64,000 bases of DNA from NCBI RefSeq assembly GCF_049747295.1, contig NZ_JBMHJM010000001.1:4588001-4652000 (forward strand). Reading direction: 5' to 3'. The translations under genes were made by a program, and so were the position numbers. The notes beneath the pieces were generated by a model. It saw only the letters and a program-made list of their open reading frames with translations, ran no database searches and had not been told where the DNA came from. The stretch is from Afipia sp049747295 (GTDB lineage: Bacteria > Pseudomonadota > Alphaproteobacteria > Rhizobiales > Xanthobacteraceae). The first letter of the stretch is position 1, and each line of letters starts with the position of its first letter. This document shows positions 58,932-64,000 of the stretch, piece by piece.

Positions 58932-59360
58932 ATGCGACTGACCAACTTCTCCGACTATGCCTTGCGCGTGCTGTTGTACGCCGCAGCCCGTCGTGACGAG
59001 CTGATCACCATCGAGGAAACGGCGAAAGTCTACGGAATTTCAAAGGCTCACCTGATGAAGGTGGCCAATCAGCTGACCCGAGCGGGATACCTCAAGGCGG
59101 TGCGCGGGCGCTCCGGCGGGCTTTCGCTCGCCATGCGTCCGAACAAAATTCGCTTAGGGGATGTGGTGCGCGCGACCGAGCCGGACTTCGCGTTGGTCGA
59201 GTGCTTCACCGCTGACAATCAGTGCCGGATCACCCCGCGCTGCCGGCTGCGCGGGGTTTTGAAGGAGGCGCTCGGCGCCTTCATTGCAACGCTGGATCGC
59301 TACACCCTGGCGGACCTTGTGCTCCGCCCGGAGGAGTTTGGAATTCGTCCCGCGGCATGA
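58932..59360 (+). CDS. Rrf2 family regulator, NsrR-like
   Basis: A 142-residue Rrf2-type winged-helix regulator. The HTH (about 25-62, TIEETAKVYGISKAHLMKVANQL) is followed by three Cys at 91, 98 and 104 (ECFTADNQCRITPRC), close to the NsrR Fe-S cluster pattern that senses nitric oxide. It is coupled by ATGA to a truncated haemoglobin gene, which fits NO defence, and is divergent from the cbb3 operon. Confidence 0.85.
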   Translation: MRLTNFSDYALRVLLYAAARRDELITIEETAKVYGISKAHLMKVANQLTRAGYLKAVRGRSGGLSLAMRPNKIRLGDVVRATEPDFALVECFTADNQCRITPRCRLRGVLKEALGAFIATLDRYTLADLVLRPEEFGIRPAA

Positions 59361-59833
59361 GCCGCATGTGCATTGAGGATCGACCAATGACCGTTGCCGT
59401 AGAAGGTGGACCCGAGCGCCGCGCGCGCATCACCGCGGAACTGATGGACAAGACCGGCATCGACGAGCCGATGATCGAGCGTCTGGTCCGGAAGTTTTAC
59501 GAGCGCATTCAGGCGGAGCCGGTGCTGGGCCCGATCTTCGCGTCCAAGGTCACCGACTGGGAGTATCACATCCAGAAGCTTTGTGCCTTCTGGTCTTCAG
59601 TCGCGCTGATGACGGGACGTTACCACGGCCAGCCGATGCGGATGCATATCGGTTTGCCGGTAGATCGTTCCCATTTCGACCGCTGGCTCGCGCTGTTCGA
59701 AAAGACAGCGGCGGAGATTTGCCCGCCGGTCGCAGCCGCGCATTTCGTCGAACGCGCGCGGCGGATCGCGGACAGCCTCGAGATGGGAATAGCCACCACG
59801 CAGGGCAGGATCGTCGCGCCGCGTCATTCCTGA
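59357..59833 (+). CDS. group III truncated haemoglobin
   Basis: A 158-residue truncated haemoglobin: IDEPMIERLVRKFYERIQAEPVLGPIF, ALMTGRYHGQPMRMHIGLPV, and the proximal His in SHFDRWLALFEKT. Group III globins often work in NO or low-oxygen stress. Its ATG overlaps the NsrR-like stop; 59387 is an alternative start nearer the usual N terminus. It is probably co-transcribed with the NsrR-like gene. Confidence 0.85.
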   Translation: MSRMCIEDRPMTVAVEGGPERRARITAELMDKTGIDEPMIERLVRKFYERIQAEPVLGPIFASKVTDWEYHIQKLCAFWSSVALMTGRYHGQPMRMHIGLPVDRSHFDRWLALFEKTAAEICPPVAAAHFVERARRIADSLEMGIATTQGRIVAPRHS

Positions 59834-59943
59834 CCGGGGGGCGCGGGACGAGTGGCGCGGCCCAAAGCGCACAAGAGCGCATGGCACCACGCCCGTGCCG
59901 GTTCATCGGTGGGCGTGGCGCCGCTTGGTTATCCTACGATGGG

Positions 59944-62208
59944 CTATCTGCTGCGTGCCTTGGCCATCTCCGCGGAGCGCACCAGGCTGACGAACTCAGC
60001 CCGATAGCCATAGGGGTCGGGCCCCTTGGCTGCATTGGCGAGGTCGATGATCCCTTCCAGCGTCATATCGCCCATCTGCGCAGAATTGCGCAGATATTCG
60101 CCAAAGCTTGCCACGGCCACCGCGAAGCGGGCGCTTTCCGGAGCCTGACTGATGTCGGCCACTTCGTTTTTGGGCGTGATCGGCTGGGCCATCAGCGTGC
60201 TCGTCTTCGCCTGCGGCAGCTTGTAGCGAATTTTGAGATAGGCATATTCGCTGGCTTGCGATGCCGCCTCGACCGGAGGCCGCGTCGCCTCAGGCTGATA
60301 GCGGCTGTCGTCCATCAGGCGCGGCGCTCCTTTTGGTACGATGTCGTAGATCGCCGTCACGCTGGCTCCGGCGCCGACATCGCCCGCATCGACTTTGTCG
60401 TTGTTGAAATCATCGCGATTGAGAAGGCGTGTTTCATAGCCGATGAGGCGATATTCAGACACCGTAGCCGGATTGAACTCGATCTGGATCTTCACATCCT
60501 TGGCGATCGGAAACAGCGTGGCTGAGGCCTGATCCACCATCACTTTGCGCGCTTCCGCCAAAGTGTCGATATAAGCGGCGACCCCGTTGCCGTTCTGCGC
60601 CAAAGCCTGCATCAGGTTGTCGTTGAGATTGCCCATCCCGAAACCAAGCACTGAGAGAAAGATGCCTTTGTCGCGCTTGCTCTCGACAAAACCTTTCAGT
60701 TCTTCCCGGTTGGTGATGCCGACATTGAAGTCGCCGTCGGTGGCCAGCATGATGCGGTTCACCGCCTTTGGATCGAAGTTACGTTCGGCGAGCCTGTAGG
60801 CCAGTTGCAGGCCTTCTCCACCGGCTGTCGAACCCCCGGCCTTCAGATTGTCGAGCGCTGTCAGGATCTGGTTCTTGTTGCTGACCGTTGTGGGTTCAAG
60901 AACGGTTCCCGCCGAACCTGCATAAGCGACGATGGCGACGCGGTCCTCGGGCCGCAAGGTATCGACCAGCATTTCCAGCGATTGTCTTACCAACGGCAGC
61001 CGGTTGGGCCCCTCCATCGAGCCTGACGTATCGATCAGAAACACGAGATTGGCCGGCGGCCGTTCTTCGGTCTTGATCTGATAACCCTGAATGCCGATGC
61101 GGATCAGCTTGCGCCCCTTGGCCCAAGGATTGGGCATGACGCTGACGTCGGTAGCGAAGGGCTCGTTGGCTGAAGCCGGACGGTGATAATCGTAGGGGAA
61201 ATAGTTGATCAGTTCCTCGGTGCGCACCGCCTGGGGCGAAGGCAGCTGATAGCGCGTCAATTGCGATCGCACGACAGAATAAGAGGCCGTATCGACATCG
61301 ATTGAGAAGGTCGACACAGCATCCTGCCTCACGTCCTTGAAGCCATTGACCGGTGCATTGGCAAATTGGTCGCGGTTTTCGACGGAGCGTTGATGAGACG
61401 GCGCGTAGCGTTCATTGCCGCCGACGCTGTCCTCCGGGGCTGTCAGGGGCCGCCTGTCGGCACCTGCCCCCGCATCGCGGGCGTATATTTCAGCCTTGCG
61501 TCTTTGGATCCATGCGCCCGGATCGCCAACCATCGCGGGAGCGGGACGGCTAAGAAGCTGCGGTGCGTTGCGCGCACTCGGCTCCTGTGCACGTGATCGC
61601 ATGGCATAATTTTGTTGCGGAGCAGGAACAGGCTGTGGTGCGATCCCCGCTGGAGGCGTTGTAGCCGGGCTGGATCGATAGGCGAGCTCTGGCGCGCTCC
61701 GCTTAGCTGCTTGTGACGGAGCGGGATCGCCTTCGACGGTGTTCGAGCGACGTGTATCGAGCGTCAACGCGGCGCGTGAGCGCGGTTGAAAATTAGGTTG
61801 CGGCGCGTCGGGAGCAACCGGCGCGGGTGGAGATGCTGCGGCGGCGTTGGATTGCTCAACGAAATCTGGCGCTCCGTGCGCAACTCCTGGTGACGGCGCG
61901 GCTTTGTCATCGACGGTGCTCGGCTTATTCGCGATCGCATCAGATTGCTGGGACAACGGAAACCGCGTCAGTGAATAGAGCCAAGGAGATGCGACGACCA
62001 AGGCCAGTACGCTGACCGTCGCGAACTGCATCGCTGGCCGTCTGAACAAACCCGCCAATGAAAATCCGTGGCGCTGCGCGGTGGGCATCGCAGTTTGCCG
62101 GCCATGGACTTTTTGGTAGGCCGCGACTGCGTTGAAAACAGCTTGTTCGCGGGCACGGTTGGACGGAACGATGTCGGGAAGGGTTTCGAAGTTCTGATCA
62201 ACGCTCAT
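59944..62208 (-). CDS. VWA domain membrane-anchored protein
   Basis: A 754-residue protein: N-terminal cytosolic part, one membrane helix (about 61-79), a long Pro/Ala/Arg-rich linker (about 90-260), a VWA-associated domain (about 290-380, with FSIDVDTASYSVVR) and a von Willebrand A domain (about 385-570) with the metal-binding motif DTSGSM (Asp393, Ser395, Ser397), then a DUF3520-like C terminus. Resembles the YfbK family. Its start overlaps the ECF sigma gene upstream by about 11 bp, so the two form an operon. Confidence 0.85.
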   Translation of the reverse strand: MSVDQNFETLPDIVPSNRAREQAVFNAVAAYQKVHGRQTAMPTAQRHGFSLAGLFRRPAMQFATVSVLALVVASPWLYSLTRFPLSQQSDAIANKPSTVDDKAAPSPGVAHGAPDFVEQSNAAAASPPAPVAPDAPQPNFQPRSRAALTLDTRRSNTVEGDPAPSQAAKRSAPELAYRSSPATTPPAGIAPQPVPAPQQNYAMRSRAQEPSARNAPQLLSRPAPAMVGDPGAWIQRRKAEIYARDAGAGADRRPLTAPEDSVGGNERYAPSHQRSVENRDQFANAPVNGFKDVRQDAVSTFSIDVDTASYSVVRSQLTRYQLPSPQAVRTEELINYFPYDYHRPASANEPFATDVSVMPNPWAKGRKLIRIGIQGYQIKTEERPPANLVFLIDTSGSMEGPNRLPLVRQSLEMLVDTLRPEDRVAIVAYAGSAGTVLEPTTVSNKNQILTALDNLKAGGSTAGGEGLQLAYRLAERNFDPKAVNRIMLATDGDFNVGITNREELKGFVESKRDKGIFLSVLGFGMGNLNDNLMQALAQNGNGVAAYIDTLAEARKVMVDQASATLFPIAKDVKIQIEFNPATVSEYRLIGYETRLLNRDDFNNDKVDAGDVGAGASVTAIYDIVPKGAPRLMDDSRYQPEATRPPVEAASQASEYAYLKIRYKLPQAKTSTLMAQPITPKNEVADISQAPESARFAVAVASFGEYLRNSAQMGDMTLEGIIDLANAAKGPDPYGYRAEFVSLVRSAEMAKARSR

Positions 62209-62821
62209 AGCGGACCACCTCGTCGGAAGGAGTGCTCAGGCGTTTGCGCACTTCATGCATGCGCCACGCCACGGTGTTTTCGGAAACGCCGAGTTGCTCA
62301 GCCGCTTCGCGGTGGCTCAAGCCTTCGCCGGCGACCAGCACGATGGTGGCGCGCAGCTTCGGATCGAGCTGGCTGAGAATGCTCGACAGCCAGCGGGATC
62401 GCATCGGATCAGGGGCTTCGCTCGCGGCCTCGCCGCTGCCGAGCCAATTGGCCAGGGCATGACGCGCCTGTCCAAAACGGGACTGGCCTCGGCGATGATC
62501 ATGGCTGGCATTGATGGTGATGCCGATCAGCCAACTGGTGAACTTCGCCTCGCCACGCCATGTGGCCAACCGCTCAACGAGCTGCATCACGACTGTTTGG
62601 GCGATGTCCTCGGCATCGGCGCGATGGCCGGTCTGACGCCAGGCCACCCGGTGGATGAGATCATAGTGGCGGCGCACCAATCGTTCAAAAGAGGCGGCAT
62701 CGCCTCCATTTGCTCTCTCCACGAGATCGCTATCGCTCTCGTCGGAAGGCGGCACGCGAGCCAGGAGTTCGCCCTCGGCAAGGCAGTAGAAGCGGGGCGC
62801 CGGCGCAGGCAGGATTGTCAT
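62198..62821 (-). CDS. ECF sigma factor coupled to a VWA protein
   Basis: A 207-residue ECF sigma factor: region 2 (about 35-100, with DAASFERLVRRHYDLIHRVAWRQ and EDIAQTVVMQLVERLATW) and region 4 (about 145-195, LDPKLRATIVLVAGEGLSHREAAEQL and ENTVAWRMHEVRKRL). The VWA protein, with its cytosolic N terminus and one membrane helix, may act as its anti-sigma or sensor, as seen in other sigma/VWA pairs. ATG at 62821 preferred; the frame is open to 62884. Confidence 0.85.
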   Translation of the reverse strand: MTILPAPAPRFYCLAEGELLARVPPSDESDSDLVERANGGDAASFERLVRRHYDLIHRVAWRQTGHRADAEDIAQTVVMQLVERLATWRGEAKFTSWLIGITINASHDHRRGQSRFGQARHALANWLGSGEAASEAPDPMRSRWLSSILSQLDPKLRATIVLVAGEGLSHREAAEQLGVSENTVAWRMHEVRKRLSTPSDEVVRYER

Positions 62822-62861
62822 TGCGAGAAAAAGTCCGTCCGGCCGTCCGCAATTCAATATG

Positions 62862-62948
62862 TTAGCGCTTGTTGCGACGGCCATCGCCTGCCTCTCTGTC
62901 CGAGGCGCGGCGCACCGGCCACTCCCGATTGACGTTGATTGTGCTCAT
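62862..62948 (-). CDS. 28-residue basic peptide
   Basis: A short frame encodes a polar, basic peptide (MSTINVNREWPVRRASDREA then GDGRRNKR). A GGAG site lies about 6 bp upstream of the ATG. It is between the sigma gene and a promoter-like sequence and may be a leader peptide or micro-protein. Evidence is weak. Confidence 0.3.
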   Translation of the reverse strand: MSTINVNREWPVRRASDREAGDGRRNKR

Positions 62949-62978
62949 CTTAGCTCCGTTGCCCGGTTGTGTTCGAGC

Positions 62979-63005
62979 ATAAGACGCCGCCCGGACGGAA
63001 AACCT
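62979..63005 (-). promoter_or_regulatory. possible ECF promoter upstream of the sigma/VWA unit
   Basis: On the minus strand AAGGTTTTCCG followed 9 bp later by CGTCTTA resembles ECF promoters with a CGTC -10. It would drive the small peptide and the sigma/VWA genes. Confidence 0.3.
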
Positions 63006-63194
63006 TGGCGCCGGATCAGGAATTTTTAAAAAAAATTGCTCAACGCCGGACCGATCCCTGAACGGAGCAGGTGACCAGCGCATCTCTCGTGATCGATGCG
63101 TTCTGATGTCGTTGGAATTGCGCGCTAAAAATCGCAAGGTTCGGCGCAGATGCGCCTCGCCGGGAATGATCAGGCTTTCCGTCCGGGTTATCGG

Positions 63195-64000
63195 CTAAAG
63201 CCCCGCCGCGCGTGCGATGTGGTACGTAATGAAGCTCGCGACATACGCCAGCGCGAACATGTAGAGGAACGTCACCACCATCCATTTGGTGCTGCCGGTC
63301 TCGCGCCGGATGACCGCAAGCGTCGAGGCGCACTGCGGCGCGAAGATGAACCAGGCGAGCAGCGACAGCGCTGTGGCCAATTCCCACTTCTGCGCGAGCA
63401 CCTGTCCGATCTGGTCGGCGGCTTCCTTGCCGCCTTCGATCGAGTAGACCGTGCCGAGCGCCGCGACCGCGACTTCACGGGCCGCCATGCCGGGAATGAG
63501 CGCAACCGCGATCTGCCAGTTGAAGCCGATCGGCGCCAGCAGGGGCTCCAGCGCATGACCGATCATTGCGGCGAAGCTGTAATTGATCGCAGGGCCTTCC
63601 GCGCCGGTGGGCGCCTGCGGGAAGGAGGCGAGCAGCCAGATCAGCACCATCATCGCCAGAATGGTGGTGCCCGCGCGCTGCAGAAACATCTTGGCGCGGG
63701 TATAGACGCCAAGCGCGATGCTGTTGAGCCGCGGCAGCTTGTAATCCGGCAGTTCGAGCATGAAGGGGGCGGGCTGATAGTCACGCCACATGAAGAACTT
63801 CACCACGGAGGACACGGCGAGCGCGCTGGTGATGCCCGCAGCGTAAAGCCCGAACATCACGAGGCCCTGGAGATTGACCCAACCCCAGATGGTCTTCGCC
63901 GGAATGAAGGCGGAGATGATGAGCGTATAGACGGGAATGCGCGCCGAGCACGTCATCAGCGGCGCGATCAGGATCGTGGTCAGCCGGTCGCGGCGATTAT
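63195..64000 (-). CDS. feoB: ferrous iron transporter FeoB, C-terminal part (partial)
   Basis: The C-terminal 268 or so residues of FeoB run off the window edge. The conserved RRDRLTTILIAPLM, MTCSARIPVYTLII and the Cys-containing WFIFAPQCASTLAVIRRETG are typical of the membrane-domain core that forms the Fe2+ path. The GTPase domain is outside the window. Start not visible. It adds a ferrous-iron route to the two siderophore modules. Confidence 0.95.
   Translation of the reverse strand, partial: NRRDRLTTILIAPLMTCSARIPVYTLIISAFIPAKTIWGWVNLQGLVMFGLYAAGITSALAVSSVVKFFMWRDYQPAPFMLELPDYKLPRLNSIALGVYTRAKMFLQRAGTTILAMMVLIWLLASFPQAPTGAEGPAINYSFAAMIGHALEPLLAPIGFNWQIAVALIPGMAAREVAVAALGTVYSIEGGKEAADQIGQVLAQKWELATALSLLAWFIFAPQCASTLAVIRRETGSTKWMVVTFLYMFALAYVASFITYHIARAAGL

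Overview
The window looks like a chromosomal segment of an alphaproteobacterium of the Nitrobacteraceae/Bradyrhizobiaceae type (Afipia, Bradyrhizobium, Rhodopseudomonas and relatives). The reasons are high G+C with long GC-rich ORFs, a ccoNOQP-type cbb3 oxidase operon, Ku with AlkB and a DUF763 protein, many very short orphan genes of families typical of this group, and several promoters matching the alphaproteobacterial general-stress (EcfG) consensus GGAAC-N16/17-CGTT. The genus is an inference from family content.

Layout. 1-4.0 kb: NAD-dependent epimerase, small lipoprotein, a four-gene phage-type lysis-like cassette, exonuclease III. 4.0-9.1 kb: many tiny genes (membrane peptides, Tat-signal peptide protein, ribbon-helix-helix regulator, His-rich secreted protein, GcrA-like HTH proteins) and two Crp/Fnr regulators. 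9.5-14 kb: orphan glycine-rich tail-fibre-like protein, chemoreceptor, LprI-like protein, a Gly/Pro-rich exported protein. 14-19 kb: small stress-type genes and a DNA-repair neighbourhood (DUF763, AlkB, zinc-ribbon peptide, Ku). 19-26 kb: YdcZ/DUF606 transporter, ABC-F ATPase, a divergent tRNA-Cys-like gene, a large soluble hybrid histidine kinase. 26-31 kb: AraC regulator, TonB siderophore receptor, PepSY protein and small membrane protein. 31-36 kb: SUMF1-fold protein, EF-hand protein, PAS protein, LysR, and an ECF sigma factor with a DUF4142 protein and a cupredoxin. 36-40 kb: OFA-type MFS transporter with two tiny companion proteins, LysR, peroxiredoxin-like protein. 41-47 kb: FecI/FecR/FecA-type iron module ending in a second PepSY plus small membrane protein pair. 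47-51 kb: Bug-type binding protein and two cyclic-di-GMP enzymes. 51.5-58.6 kb: cbb3 oxidase operon ccoNOQP, small FixH-position protein, DUF2189 protein, ccoI, ccoS. 58.9-64 kb: NsrR-like regulator with truncated haemoglobin, VWA protein with ECF sigma factor, and FeoB running off the edge.

Common themes are metal and iron uptake (two siderophore modules, FeoB, copper ATPase, cupredoxin, His-rich protein), low-oxygen respiration with NO defence, DNA repair, and a general-stress layer. The most notable signals are regulatory. Five small genes have exact EcfG-type promoters. In one of them the 16-bp spacer between -35 and -10 is itself an inverted repeat, probably the operator of the ribbon-helix-helix protein it drives. 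An ECF sigma gene and its downstream operon carry matching 30-bp promoter motifs. A tRNA-Cys-like gene folds completely but lacks the D-loop GG and U33. A palindromic repeat family occurs in four copies. No CRISPR array, transposase or rRNA gene was seen.
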